The notes under the pieces: model-generated
The model's input: the letters and a program-made list of their open reading frames with translations, nothing else
What the model was told of the DNA's origin: nothing
The model's database searches: none
Shown: piece by piece, positions 1 to 9,354 of the stretch
Layout: every line of letters starts with the position of its first letter
Position numbering within the stretch: the first letter of the stretch is position 1
NCBI GenBank assembly: GCA_029551395.1
Contig: JAKPFN010000055.1
Location: 1 to 56,984 of the forward strand
Origin: Armatimonadota bacterium
GTDB taxonomy: Bacteria; Armatimonadota; UBA5829; DTLH01
DNA: 56,984 bases
Direction: 5' to 3'
Made by a program: the position numbers and the translations under genes

Positions 1-498
1 ACAGTGCTTAGGATGAGCACCTGGATTCAAATTCCTATGGATAGAGTTTATTGCCTGAATCCAGGCGAAAGCATCAGTGTTGGCGACAGGAAGCTGACTG
101 CCTTCAAGCCGCCGTTCTTCGATAATCCTGCGACCATTGGCTTCTATGACGATAAATCGGAAGCCGTATACTCCGCTGACTTCTTTGGCGCTATCTTGCC
201 GTCCCCGGTTAAGAACATTGATGAAGTTTCTGAGGAGACGCTGGCTCAAGGTATGGTGCTCTGGGGCACAGTCGACTCCCCTTGGCTTCACTTCACGGAC
301 CAAAGCAAGTTTCGCCTCAGACTGGATGCAATGCGAAAGATGGCACCCAAAATGATCTTCTCAAGCCACCTGCCTCCGGCGTACGGCAGGACGGAGCAGT
401 TCCTGCGTTCGCTCGCATCCGTTCCCGAAGCGGAACCGTTCACAGCACCAAACCAGGCAGCCTTTCAACAACTACTTGCAGAGGTGCATAGTATATGA
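1..498 (+). CDS. metallo-beta-lactamase-fold protein, C-terminal part (partial)
   Basis: The reading frame is open from the first base, so the true start lies upstream of the window; the GTG at 4 is probably internal. The visible 165 or so residues look like the second half of a metallo-beta-lactamase-fold hydrolase of the flavodiiron/ODP type. An SADFFG segment near residue 60 would supply the bridging metal Asp, and SSHLPPAYG near residue 120 would supply a late metal His. The first metal motif (HxHxDH) would be upstream and is not seen. No flavodoxin domain follows, because the frame stops at TGA 496-498. Substrate is unknown. Confidence 0.65.
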   Translation, partial: TVLRMSTWIQIPMDRVYCLNPGESISVGDRKLTAFKPPFFDNPATIGFYDDKSEAVYSADFFGAILPSPVKNIDEVSEETLAQGMVLWGTVDSPWLHFTDQSKFRLRLDAMRKMAPKMIFSSHLPPAYGRTEQFLRSLASVPEAEPFTAPNQAAFQQLLAEVHSI

Positions 499-541
499 TG
501 AGCTATACTAAAACATCAACGGTTAATATCGGCACTCAGCC

Positions 542-970
542 TTAACCTTCGGCAGTCAATTCGGATGTGCACGCAGGGCAGCGTGTTGCCTGGGCTGGAA
601 TCTTCGAGAAGCAATGCGGGCAATCCTTAGGAGGAGCCTCTATGCTTCGGAATCTGTTCACCGTTCGAATAATCAGGAAAAGCGCAAATCCTATGATGAG
701 AAACTCAATTATCGTGTTCAGGAACACCCCATACGCAATCACAGGCGCTCCTGCATCCCTCGCAGCGGCTAATGAAGAATAAGAAACCCCGGACAGGTTG
801 ATGAACAAATTCGAGAAGTCCACTTTGCCAAGCAGCAGGCCGATTGGCGGCATCAAGATATCATTGACTAACGAAGTAACGACCTTTGCGAATGCCAGTC
901 CAATGACAAAGGCTATTGCCAAATCGATGATATTTCCTCTGGCTATGAAGATTTTGAAGTCTCTCCACAT
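542..970 (-). CDS. mscL: large-conductance mechanosensitive channel MscL with C-terminal zinc ribbon
   Basis: MscL forms a homopentameric inner-membrane channel that opens under membrane tension and releases solutes during osmotic downshock. The 142-residue protein has the family layout: an amphipathic N-terminus, a first membrane helix (about 14-36) with the Gly/Ala-rich pore-lining pattern, a short periplasmic loop and a second helix (about 78-101). After the second helix the usual cytoplasmic bundle is replaced by a CPHC (117-120) and CPAC (131-134) pair that should bind zinc. Such tails occur in MscL of several phyla. A purine-rich ribosome-binding site (AAGGGGA) precedes the ATG. The gene appears to be transcribed alone. 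Confidence 0.95.
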   Translation of the reverse strand: MWRDFKIFIARGNIIDLAIAFVIGLAFAKVVTSLVNDILMPPIGLLLGKVDFSNLFINLSGVSYSSLAAARDAGAPVIAYGVFLNTIIEFLIIGFALFLIIRTVNRFRSIEAPPKDCPHCFSKIPAQATRCPACTSELTAEG

Positions 971-1281
971 TTCTGAATCCCCTTTCCTTTTTATAAGCGA
1001 TGATTACCCATCAGTTTAATGGCTTAGTGCTAGTCTTCGATGTTATCCATTGTCTGCCAGGCAATAACACATTACCCAATTGGGAACGGACAACCGCTAT
1101 TATCTATCTACATTCAGCATCAGCAGCATTGATTCCTCTTATGAATTACACAATAACTCAATTATAGGATTTGAGACATCAACAGATTAGCATCACATAC
1201 CTGTAGAGTTGAGTATAAAATACTTTTTGGAAGAATGGCGATTCAGTTTTGGTTCAAAGATTACAAGAGACTTGCTCCTTA
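971..1281. other. intergenic region without a recognised feature
   Basis: About 310 bases lie between the start of mscL and the end of the next minus-strand gene. The stretch is AT-rich and has no convincing open frame. It presumably holds the mscL promoter, but I could not pick one with confidence, and I see no repeat or stem-loop worth naming. Confidence 0.5.
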
Positions 1282-1962
1282 TTAACTTCGATTGAGCAAA
1301 TAAGCCTCGATGGCTGCTGCTCGGTCGTCTCTACCTCGTTTCCTGTTGACCTGCAATTGCAATTCCAAAGGAGGGACTTTGATAGTTTGCCCTCTCCAGT
1401 CGATAATCTCCAAGTTCCTCATTGCATACGGGCCGAAGTCCACCGGATCAGGATTGTCAACGAAGTCTTCAGGGTCAAATGCCAAGTCTATTCTTGCACC
1501 CATAAACAGCACGCCGAAATTGGCAGCAACCCAACCTTTGGAACTTATGACAGGCTCTACGATGCAGTCCGCGAATAACCGGTTTATTCTATCGATATCT
1601 TCCGAGTCCAGTATGATATCGACATCATGAGGCTGGATGTCGATTCCTCTAACACATGTGGCACAGCTACCCGTTAACCACCACTGGATATCAGTGCCCT
1701 TGATTCTGTCTATGAAACCAAGCAGGGCTTCTTCCCAACGGGCCGTTTTGAAGTAACCCATTTGTGAGAACATCTCTTCCGCACAGTTCTCCCAATTATT
1801 CCTAATCCTGGAGATGTTTGGGGTATCTTTTGGAAACCGCTTCACGTAGGAACCGTCTACCAGAGAATAGCAGGCATTCTCAAGCACTTTCTTGTACTCG
1901 GGGGAAAACTCACTTACAACAAACAAAACATCGTTGCCTTCTTCGATGGAGAATACTCTCAC
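1282..1962 (-). CDS. nucleotidyltransferase-fold protein
   Basis: This 226-residue protein has the signature of the polymerase-beta-like nucleotidyltransferase fold: a WWLTGS segment near residue 98 followed, about 17 residues on, by a DVD acidic pair, the usual metal-binding arrangement. A later IDLAFDPED stretch could give the third carboxylate. Members range from antitoxin-type minimal transferases to enzymes that modify antibiotics or proteins, and the substrate cannot be told from sequence. The GTG start is supported by AAGGAG seven bases upstream. No toxin-like partner lies beside it, so a toxin-antitoxin role is not indicated. Confidence 0.65.
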   Translation of the reverse strand: MRVFSIEEGNDVLFVVSEFSPEYKKVLENACYSLVDGSYVKRFPKDTPNISRIRNNWENCAEEMFSQMGYFKTARWEEALLGFIDRIKGTDIQWWLTGSCATCVRGIDIQPHDVDIILDSEDIDRINRLFADCIVEPVISSKGWVAANFGVLFMGARIDLAFDPEDFVDNPDPVDFGPYAMRNLEIIDWRGQTIKVPPLELQLQVNRKRGRDDRAAAIEAYLLNRS

Positions 1963-2092
1963 AAAACGCTCCTTTTGCCGAATCTAACCTCAGTGGTCAG
2001 ATTATATCACAGCAGATTTTGGCTTGCTCAGAGAATATTTCAGTCTCTCAATCCCAGGCTGCACCAATACAAGGCAATAGTTTCTTGTATGA

Positions 2093-3751
2093 CTAAGGCA
2101 GGTGCGGCCATTCCTGGTTGATCACCAAACTGTCTTTGAAGTAGACATGACCTTGAAATGGAATGTTGTCATAAGCCCAATCGTCGAGGGCAAGCATCTC
2201 GCTCTTCGTGCCGTAGATAGATGGCCAACCTATAGCCCATGCGACCATCTCGTGAGTCATTCCATCGACCACTTCGCCGCTAAGAACTGCCTCTCGCATC
2301 TTTTCTGGCCAAGTTGAGTGTGTCTCGAAAGGATTGGATAGACTATACTGGCGCTCGAAATCCCAACTGTCGCTTACCACGTTCCACAGACCAAGACAAT
2401 GTGCGCGAGGATTGGACACTAACTCTATCGCTGCTTCCTCCGGGTCATTGTTACCTACATAGGATAATGCGCTGAACTCAAGCCCTTTGTCTGGTGCATC
2501 CAGAATCACAACAAGCGGGTTATCGGTGATAAATGCGGATTCACGTTCTCCTCCTATGAACGTCGCATTTCCTACAGCCAACTCCATCCGCGGCATATAG
2601 ACTCTCTCGATCCGGCTGATCCGCAGAGGCATATCCACGCGCCCGCTGAGGCTTATGGCCATACCTGGTTCTGCAGACACGCATTGTGCACCTGGCCCAC
2701 CATAGCACCATACCTGCTTCCCCTCATATCGTGATTTAAGTGCTCTGACAACAGGCTCGGTCAGGAGCGGAGTAAGATACGGAAGGTCAGGAGCCTGATT
2801 TTCAGTCTCCAGGTAAATCTGTCCCGCGTGCTTCTCAAGCTCAAAGATCAACCGATGACCAACATCTAAAGGTTCCACTCGTTTAAGTGTGACGATCTTT
2901 GTAGCGATCTCACCCCAGGAAATCGGCTTATTACTCTTTAGATCTCGGTATTTGGTGACAGTAGAAGCGCTGACTTGTTCCCAAGGGGTTCCTATAAACC
3001 TCTGTCCTGGTCGAAGCGCTGGAACCTCGTCAGGCTGAGGAGTCAAGTAAACTCGTAAAGAACCGATTACATCTTTGAGACTCACGCGTTCATTTGTCTC
3101 GGTGTCTGCTGCATTGATTCCTGCTTTGAACTGGATGGTGTAGAAGCCCGGTTTAGCGGTTTTTCGGTCGAGGATGAACTCCACCTGACACATGCTGATA
3201 CCGTCCTCATCAATAGTTGGCTTAATGACATCAGGCACATCAGGCGCGAGCGTAAGTTGCGGGCCATCGGAAACTGGTTTGCCTTGTGCATCGAAGACGT
3301 TTAGCTCGATGTCCTGCTTGCGGATCTCGTAAGAGAGGTACTTAGATGGATAACCTTCAAACCGCACCGTATAATGGGCCAAGTCCGATCCAGACGTGAT
3401 ATATGCGCTGACTGTCCATTGCTGCTTCGGATACATAAGATCCTTGAGCTTTCTTTGCTGAGCGGGAGTAAGAATCTCATTGACTCGCGCGCGTTCGCTC
3501 TCCTGGATCTCACGAAACTTTGTCTTACGCTCGTTGCTGTTAAACTCTGAATCGTCTAAGACATTCCGGTACTGCTTCTCCAAGTCTTTTTGAATTGCCT
3601 CGATCCTTGTTTTCTGATCAGGAGTCAAACCCAGCTTGTCTGAATTCTCTTCTGCCCACTGTGTAATAAACTGAGCCTGAGCGCAAACCACAGACAGAAG
3701 GCAGTACAGCACGAGTGTGACAATGCAAAGGTAGTGCAAGTTTCTCTTCAT
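2093..3751 (-). CDS. large secreted protein with Spy/CpxP-like LTxxQ N-terminus
   Basis: I do not recognise the full protein. The ATG at 3751 has a strong ribosome-binding site (GGAGGTGAT) and starts a clear signal peptide ending near AQAQ. The first 90 or so mature residues are charged and helical and contain two LTPxQ motifs (LTPDQ, LTPAQ), the pattern of the Spy/CpxP/zinc-resistance periplasmic family. The remaining 430 residues look like beta-rich extracytoplasmic domains rich in Pro, Asp and aromatics. The product should be periplasmic or exported. It has no co-directional partner nearby and may be a stand-alone stress or surface protein. Confidence 0.6.
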   Translation of the reverse strand: MKRNLHYLCIVTLVLYCLLSVVCAQAQFITQWAEENSDKLGLTPDQKTRIEAIQKDLEKQYRNVLDDSEFNSNERKTKFREIQESERARVNEILTPAQQRKLKDLMYPKQQWTVSAYITSGSDLAHYTVRFEGYPSKYLSYEIRKQDIELNVFDAQGKPVSDGPQLTLAPDVPDVIKPTIDEDGISMCQVEFILDRKTAKPGFYTIQFKAGINAADTETNERVSLKDVIGSLRVYLTPQPDEVPALRPGQRFIGTPWEQVSASTVTKYRDLKSNKPISWGEIATKIVTLKRVEPLDVGHRLIFELEKHAGQIYLETENQAPDLPYLTPLLTEPVVRALKSRYEGKQVWCYGGPGAQCVSAEPGMAISLSGRVDMPLRISRIERVYMPRMELAVGNATFIGGERESAFITDNPLVVILDAPDKGLEFSALSYVGNNDPEEAAIELVSNPRAHCLGLWNVVSDSWDFERQYSLSNPFETHSTWPEKMREAVLSGEVVDGMTHEMVAWAIGWPSIYGTKSEMLALDDWAYDNIPFQGHVYFKDSLVINQEWPHLP

Positions 3752-3938
3752 GCCAATCACCTCCGAGCTTTAATCAACTCCAGCAGCTTTAGACAATCAT
3801 TTTACTATAGGCACACCGATACAGCATTGTACAACATACCCTGCTTTGCGACAAGAAATTGAAGGAGGTAGAACCTCTACGGCCTCTTGCAGGGCAGATA
3901 TCAATTACGATGTCTGCTTCTTTTTTCGGAAAAACTGA

Positions 3939-3980
3939 TAAATGCCTGGCAACTTGCATTCACTCACCACCAGGCATTTA
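3939..3980 (-). terminator. rho-independent terminator
   Basis: An 11-bp perfect inverted repeat (TAAATGCCTGG at 3939-3949 and its complement at 3970-3980) is followed on the minus strand by TCAGTTTTTCC. It overlaps the stop codon of the short decayed frame just upstream, so it probably ended the transcript that runs through the GH3 operon. Confidence 0.65.
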
Positions 3981-4145
3981 CAACTCCTTGAGCTTCATCA
4001 ATCTGACAAGATTTAGTACTCTCCAAGCTGTTAACTCATCGCCACTGAGAAGCAACAGTTTGAGAGCGTCTATAACGGCACGTTGGAGTTCTTGAGCATA
4101 CCGTTCGATTTCTCACTGGACTCTAATTATTAGCTCTTCATTATA
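3978..4145 (-). pseudogene. short decayed coding remnant
   Basis: On the minus strand a 44-codon frame without a usable start (4112 down to 3978) reads like real protein: an amphipathic helical stretch rich in Leu, Glu and Arg that ends in KLKEL and a TAA placed inside the terminator stem. The same frame continues upstream for ten plausible residues across a TGA at 4113-4115 and then meets a TAA. The simplest reading is the 3' end of a small gene that lost its start and gained stops. It lies directly downstream of the GH3 gene on the same strand. The family is not recognised. Confidence 0.3.
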
Positions 4146-4164
4146 TTAATCCTGTACAACCTTT

Positions 4165-6348
4165 CTAATGCCCAAATGACCGCCCTGTCAGTCTTACTTC
4201 AGCCGTCTGGGTGAAGTCTTGAGCGGACTTGCCGAGCGCTATCTTGTAAGTACCGTCCGCGATGCACCATTGGCCGGTTTGGCCATCAAAGCGCGCGAGT
4301 AGTCGTGGATCGGCTGTCAGTGTCACTTGACGTGACTCGCCAGGCTTCAGGACTATACGTTCGAAACCAAGTAACCGCATTCGTTTTCCATCCAGCGCAT
4401 CCGTGAGGTAGATCTGCGGTACATCTGCTCCCTCACGTTCGCCTGTGTTCATCACGGTGAAGGTTGCCGTGACTGTCTCGCCGCTGCTCACTTTAAGGTT
4501 GCTGTGCTCAAAGTCTGTATAGCTCAAACCGTAGCCAAAAGCGTATAGAGGTTTGTGGTTATTCTTCGCAAACCATCGGTAGCCGACTTCAGCGCCTTCG
4601 TTGTAATGGATGGTGACTGGTGTTCCCCATGGCGTACCCAAACCTGGCAGCTCGGGGCGCGGCGTCTGGGAAAGATCGATTGGGAAAGTGATCGGCAGCC
4701 GGCCTGAAGGGTTCACTTTACCGGTCAGGACCTCGGCAATTGCCGTACCTCCCGCCTGGCCGGGATACCAGGCCTGTACAATCGCCTTCACTTTGTCACG
4801 CCACGGCATCGAGACCGGATTACCGGTTTCAAGGACTACAACAGTATTGGGATTGACCGAAGCCACAGCATCAATGACGCTGTCCTGCCCCCAAGGCAGC
4901 GACAGGTCCGCACTGTCAAAGCCTTCACCTTCGACTCGAATTCCAAAGAAAATAACAAGGTCAGATCGCTTAGCGGTCAATGCAGCCTCCGACGGAGTAT
5001 AAGCAGGATCGAAGTCGATCTGAGCTTCCGGCAGTGCCTTCTGTAGCTCCTCGAGTGGAGACGGAGCATACAGGAAAAGATTGCGCGTTTTTCCCATAAC
5101 ACCCGCGCCGCCGATCTTGATAACACCGGCGAATCCACCCACGGGCGCTGTGGCGCCCGATCCGGTACCGCCAATCACCCCTTGCTGGGCAAAGCCGCCG
5201 ATTACAGCGACCTTGAGCGGCTTGTCGGTCTGGATCGGCAGTACACCATCGTTCTTGAGAAGCACGATTCCCTGGCGCGCGCCTTCCAGCGCGACCTCGT
5301 TGTGCTTCACCATGTCCACATCAGGCGCTGGTCCCCATTGGTCGACGCCTACCTCAAACAGCGAGTGGAGGATACGGCGCACCATGTCGGAGAGGCGCTC
5401 TTTTGGCAGCTTGCCTGCGGCGTAGGCCTCACGGAGATCATGGGTGAACGGCTCTTTTCCCCAGAAGACCCTGTCGGCCTGGGCGCCCGACTCCTGGTCG
5501 AGGCCTTTGAGCGCGAAGCTCCAATCAGACGTCGCGCCCCAGTCGGACATGACCCACCCTTTGTAGCCCCACGCGCCCTTTAAGACTTCATTCAGTAGAT
5601 GATGATTCCCGCCTGCGTACTCGCCGTTGATCTTATTGTAACCGGTCATGATCGAGCCAGGCTGAGAGCGCTCTATCGCAATCTGGAACGCGAGCAGGTC
5701 TGACTCACGGTGCGCATCGGGATCGATGATCGCATCCAGCCAGTGGCGATTTGTCTCGTTGCAGTTGAGTGAGTAGTGTTTAAGCGTTGAGATGACACCC
5801 TGACTCTGGATGCCGTTGACCTGTTCGGCGGCAAGCACGGCGGTATGATACGGGTCCTCGGAGAAATACTCGAAGTTTCAGCCATTGCGAGGATCGCGCA
5901 TCAGATTGCATCCGCCGGCAAGCTGGACGTTGAATCGCCGGATACGTGCTTCTTTGGCGATAGCTTCACCTCCCTCGCGCACGAGTCTCGGATTGAAGCT
6001 CGACCCGAGGGCAATCAACGACGGAAACGCCGTGGCTCCCTTGTCATCCGGCCGATAGCCGGGATTGGTAATGCCCATGCTTGCATCACTGCTTTGTATC
6101 GCCGGAATACCGAGCCGCGGGATGCCGGGCGTGTAGCCCGCGCTCATGTTTTTGATGTCTTCGGGTATGCGCGGGTCGCGTGGCCCCGTAACACTTCCTG
6201 GTATGGAGCCCATAATGCTGATGAGGAGAGAGAACCGCTCGTCGTCGGTCATCTTGTGTTCGGTCTCGATGGCCCTGGCCTCGGCAGGCAGCGAGGAGAC
6301 TTCCGTTTCTTCAAGTTCTTCTGTTTCTTCCAATCGATGTCTATCCAT
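4165..6348 (-). pseudogene. GH3 beta-glucosidase-type glycoside hydrolase interrupted by one in-frame TGA
   Basis: Two pieces of one family-3 glycoside hydrolase lie in the same frame. The N-terminal 156 residues (6348-5881) end in RDPRNG, a TGA occupies 5878-5880, and the sequence resumes as NFEYFSEDP with no frame change. GH3 enzymes normally read RDPRNGRNFEY here, so one CGA-to-TGA transition explains the break. Read through, the protein is about 727 residues, a normal length. It has the KHY..N..N..R motif, the nucleophile Asp in MSDWG (about residue 269), a C-terminal alpha/beta sandwich and a fibronectin-III-like end. The ATG has AGGAGG upstream. No signal peptide is seen, so it would act in the cytoplasm. 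It may be a recent pseudogene, a sequence error, or a readthrough site. Confidence 0.85.
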
Positions 6349-6382
6349 AATAATCCTCCTGATCTACTTATTTGGTCCTATC

Positions 6383-7165
6383 TCACGTGATACCCATCAT
6401 TCGCAGTGCGTCTATGGAGACCTGTACACCAAGCGCAACGAGAAGCAATCCCATGACCGCGCCCACAATACCGAGCAGGGAAGCGACTATCGACACCTTC
6501 AGTATTCTGTCGGCAAACAGCATCGCCAATAGATCGAGTCCAAGCACCAAGACTACCACTCCGAATATTTCGAGCAGATAGCTCGGACGCAGTGTGACCG
6601 CCAAGATTAGGACAGCGATACCGTATGGAGTAACAATCGTCGGAAAAGCGAGTGGTGCAAAAGCCATCTGGGACAAAGACTGCGTGGGCAATGGGGCAGG
6701 CTCAGGCGTCTCTTTCGAATGGATCGGTTCGTACTGTTCCAGAACCGGCTTGAGCGCAATGATGAACAGGACAATACCTGCTGCTAATTGAAGCGCTCCG
6801 ATTGAAATACCCCATTTGAGCAGAGTATTTGCGCCGATAGTGGCAGCAACGAGCAAGCCAATCGCGGCAATGAGAATGCCCTGCAGAGCAAGACTTCGCT
6901 TGAAGGCGCGATCACGCCCATGGGTCATCTCTACGAAAGGCCCGATGAGCTTAAATGGCCCCAATGTAAGGAACAAAAATGTGAAAAGTTTACCGGTAGA
7001 TAAGGGAGTGGCCTGGGTTTGCCCAGTCGCATCTGCGGCTTCCTGCTGGGCATAAAGAATAGTGGCTGAAATTACGAGTAGTATTATCGTGTAAACTACA
7101 ACAACCTTGTTCCATTTCCAGTCTGGTGGCTGCCCACTACGAAATGTCATAGCTGCCTTCCACAT
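6383..7165 (-). CDS. MarC family integral membrane protein
   Basis: This is a multi-spanning inner-membrane protein of the MarC/UPF0056 type, recognised from its helix pattern and motifs such as FLFLTLGPFK near the N-terminus and PLAFPTIVTPYGIAV in the second half. Family members are of unknown function despite the historical link to antibiotic resistance. The frame could begin at a TTG overlapping the porin stop, but AAGGAG lies eight bases before the ATG at 7165, so that start was chosen, giving about 260 residues. An extra N-terminal membrane helix followed by a Gln/Ala/Thr-rich linker precedes the core. It sits 32 bp after the porin gene and 34 bp before GH3. Confidence 0.8.
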   Translation of the reverse strand: MWKAAMTFRSGQPPDWKWNKVVVVYTIILLVISATILYAQQEAADATGQTQATPLSTGKLFTFLFLTLGPFKLIGPFVEMTHGRDRAFKRSLALQGILIAAIGLLVAATIGANTLLKWGISIGALQLAAGIVLFIIALKPVLEQYEPIHSKETPEPAPLPTQSLSQMAFAPLAFPTIVTPYGIAVLILAVTLRPSYLLEIFGVVVLVLGLDLLAMLFADRILKVSIVASLLGIVGAVMGLLLVALGVQVSIDALRMMGIT

Positions 7166-7197
7166 CTTCCCAACTCCTTTCCATTTATTAATAACTA

Positions 7198-8385
7198 TCA
7201 AAGACGAAATCTCAGGCGCAGCCCTCCGATGAAAGCGTTCTCGTCATCTCCAATCGCCGGATTCACATACTGAACATCGAGGGCAATGCGGACATCCGGA
7301 TTAACGACGAAATCGTAGAACAACTCGATACCGTGCTCGTCATTGAACTGGATGAGCGGGTTGATCACACTCTGAAGGTCGTCGCTGAAGTTGCAGTTAA
7401 AGTAGCCTAATCCGAAGGTGTCCTGGGGACGCGACTTGAAAAGTCCTTTACCGCCGAAACCTCCGGCAAAAAATGCCTGATATGGATTGGGGTTGCCGTC
7501 GCTCACCCCAAACTTTGAAAAAAATCCCCAGCCATCACCCGCACCTGGCTTGCTCTCATGCAGGAAATGTGCAAGCTGCAGGCTGGCATGCCAGGAGTCG
7601 TCTTTTGGGTCTGTCTGCAGGTCAGGAGGCAGCAGCAGGTCCCTCAGATCTATGCTATCCGCTGTGCTATACATGCCAGTGATCGTGAGACTGCTGGTAC
7701 GCCCATGAACAAGACCGCTGCGTTTCATACTGACGGAGTAATTCACGCCATCTTCGAAAACATCATCAAACCAGTAATCTTCCGTATGGTCTTTTGGATC
7801 ATACACCATGAACGTCCAACCGGTTTGAGGAGTTGACTGAACACTAAGAATGCCGCCAATTGTAACCGGCGGCGCAAGACCGCTTGGCGGAGCCGAGAAC
7901 GCAAGATTGAGAAAACGACTGACACCAGCGCCACCGAAGAATGGATCATTTGCGAGGAGGTCCAGCAGGTTGATCTTGCCGATGATGAGGCTGGACCTAC
8001 TTCCCAAACTCTGTATAAGAGAGATATTCGTGAGTTCAAGGCCGTTGGACAAAGGAAGAAGCATGCCGACATTGCTGGACAACAAAACGCCGCCAAGGTT
8101 AGAGGACAGGTTGCCGTAGTGGTATTCAGCGTGCAGGCTAAGGGTTCCATCCTTCCACCATCCGAGCTTTTCGGTGTCAAAGCTGGCGTAACCATCGAAC
8201 CGTCCACCGTAATCCCATTCCTTGCTGCCGGTCCCAGATATGAGTCCCTGGTAGTAATTGGTCCACTGGGCATTTACAGTAATACCACTATCCGCAGTAT
8301 CCGCAGCCTGTGCGAACATAGTTGGGTTCGCTATGACTATAACCGCAAGAATAACAAATAGGAACTGAAACCAGCTAACCTTCAT
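7198..8385 (-). CDS. OprB-like carbohydrate porin
   Basis: The 395-residue product begins with a signal peptide ending in FAQA and continues as alternating beta strands rich in Gly, aromatic and Asp residues, typical of an outer-membrane barrel. The layout (YYQGLISG near the N-terminus, a WWKDGTLSLHAEY strand, long loops, a final strand rich in Arg and Phe) resembles carbohydrate-selective porins of the OprB family. It should allow diffusion of sugars through the outer membrane. It heads an apparent operon with the MarC-like gene and a GH3 enzyme, which fits import and hydrolysis of small oligosaccharides. Its presence supports a diderm envelope. Confidence 0.8.
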   Translation of the reverse strand: MKVSWFQFLFVILAVIVIANPTMFAQAADTADSGITVNAQWTNYYQGLISGTGSKEWDYGGRFDGYASFDTEKLGWWKDGTLSLHAEYHYGNLSSNLGGVLLSSNVGMLLPLSNGLELTNISLIQSLGSRSSLIIGKINLLDLLANDPFFGGAGVSRFLNLAFSAPPSGLAPPVTIGGILSVQSTPQTGWTFMVYDPKDHTEDYWFDDVFEDGVNYSVSMKRSGLVHGRTSSLTITGMYSTADSIDLRDLLLPPDLQTDPKDDSWHASLQLAHFLHESKPGAGDGWGFFSKFGVSDGNPNPYQAFFAGGFGGKGLFKSRPQDTFGLGYFNCNFSDDLQSVINPLIQFNDEHGIELFYDFVVNPDVRIALDVQYVNPAIGDDENAFIGGLRLRFRL

Positions 8386-8600
8386 TGGTTACGCCTCATA
8401 ATTGTTATCAGCACTGCCGAATTCAGCAGCCGTTCCTGCGACGTATACCCCCATACTCCAAAGCCAAAACTTCGCGCATTATAGGGTTGAGCTGTGATGA
8501 GGAGACTGCAAAGAGAAAAATGTCGGTATGTTAGGAATCAATAGGACGGAAGTTGTCGGAATCCGGCGTGGACATCACAATTGTGTGCGAATTCCATACA

Positions 8601-8642
8601 TAAAACAGTAAAAGCCCCGCCTTTCACAATACCGAGGCTTCT
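8601..8642 (-). terminator. terminator of ssrA
   Basis: An 8-bp stem (8612-8619 with 8633-8640, one G-U pair) is followed on the minus strand by a T-rich tail. It lies about 20 bases downstream of the tmRNA CCA end. Confidence 0.7.
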
Positions 8643-8661
8643 GACTTTGTTTTCAGTTGTT

Positions 8662-9013
8662 TGGTGGAGGCGCCGGGACTTGAACCCGGGTCCAAAGAAG
8701 AGCTGACAGCAGCATCTACGCGCGTATCCTGTAATTTTTTATCTCGCCAGACGGACCCCTACAGGCCGGGTTCCTGCCTAAGCCAGCTCGTAGTGTGTCC
8801 TATCCCCGTTACGAGCATATAGGGATGAGCAATCCGACTCTGTTGACACCCGTATCCGGCCACGTCGGATTAGACCGGGCGGATGCGCCACTTAATTAAG
8901 CGGCGAGAGCGTAACTATTTGTGCCGTTTATTGGCTTGCCGCTTTTTACGAGGCCAGCGGCGCCTCGGCGCGCAACTAAAGCCGCTACTTCCCTGTCGAC
9001 TCCAATCGCCCCC
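8662..9013 (-). ncRNA. ssrA: transfer-messenger RNA (tmRNA)
   Basis: tmRNA rescues stalled ribosomes and tags the incomplete protein for proteolysis. The 5' end (GGGGGCG at 9013-9007) pairs with CGCCTCC before the encoded ACCA at the 3' end (8662), forming the tRNA-like acceptor. The T arm is the usual GGGTTCAAGTCCC-type sequence beside the 3' end, and the 5' GGGGGCGATTGGAGTCGACA block is characteristic of tmRNA. The tag frame on the minus strand reads GKPINGTNSYALAA and ends in TAA (near 8895), so the degradation signal is the standard YALAA. Length is about 352 nt, normal for one-piece tmRNA. It has its own promoter and terminator. Confidence 0.97.
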
Positions 9014-9033
9014 ACGTTTCTGAATTCATCATA

Positions 9034-9062
9034 ATTATACCGCTAAATTGACCATTTATCAA
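9034..9062 (-). promoter_or_regulatory. sigma-70-type promoter of ssrA
   Basis: TTGATA (9062-9057) and TATAAT (9039-9034) are separated by 17 bases on the minus strand. The predicted start lies about 14 bases before the mature tmRNA 5' end. Confidence 0.85.
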
Positions 9063-9080
9063 GTACCGAACCTTTCAAAT

Positions 9081-9150
9081 GCGGAGTGCGAAGTGCGGAA
9101 TGCGGAATAAAGGGAAATTATGAGTGATGTAAGCGCGGAGTGCGGAATTG
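9081..9150. repeat. purine-rich short repeats (GCGGAGTGCG units)
   Basis: The 340 bases between ssrA and the DUF4446 gene have no convincing gene. They hold a G/A-rich tract in which GCGGAGTGCG occurs at 9081 and again within a 14-base match at 9135-9148, with shorter GTGCGGAAT variants between. The tract ends in AG-rich sequence up to about 9210. It may be a degenerate dispersed repeat. Confidence 0.4.
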
Positions 9151-9354
9151 AGAGAAGGGAGACGAGGAAAATTGGAAATTAAGAAAATTAGAAATAAAGA
9201 AAACGGATAATATCTTGTTCCATTTCCTGCTTTCTCTAGTTTCAATCTTTCTTGTTAACCGCTTTTGTTTTGGCATTTGCGGGCAGTTGGCTATCTTCCC
9301 AGTCAAGCTCTGCTGTGATATAATTAGCGCACTGGATGGAGGACAGGGAGCCCG

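Noticed and set aside
1282-1962. Toxin-antitoxin module
   Set aside because: The nucleotidyltransferase-like protein has no adjacent HEPN or AbiE-type partner.
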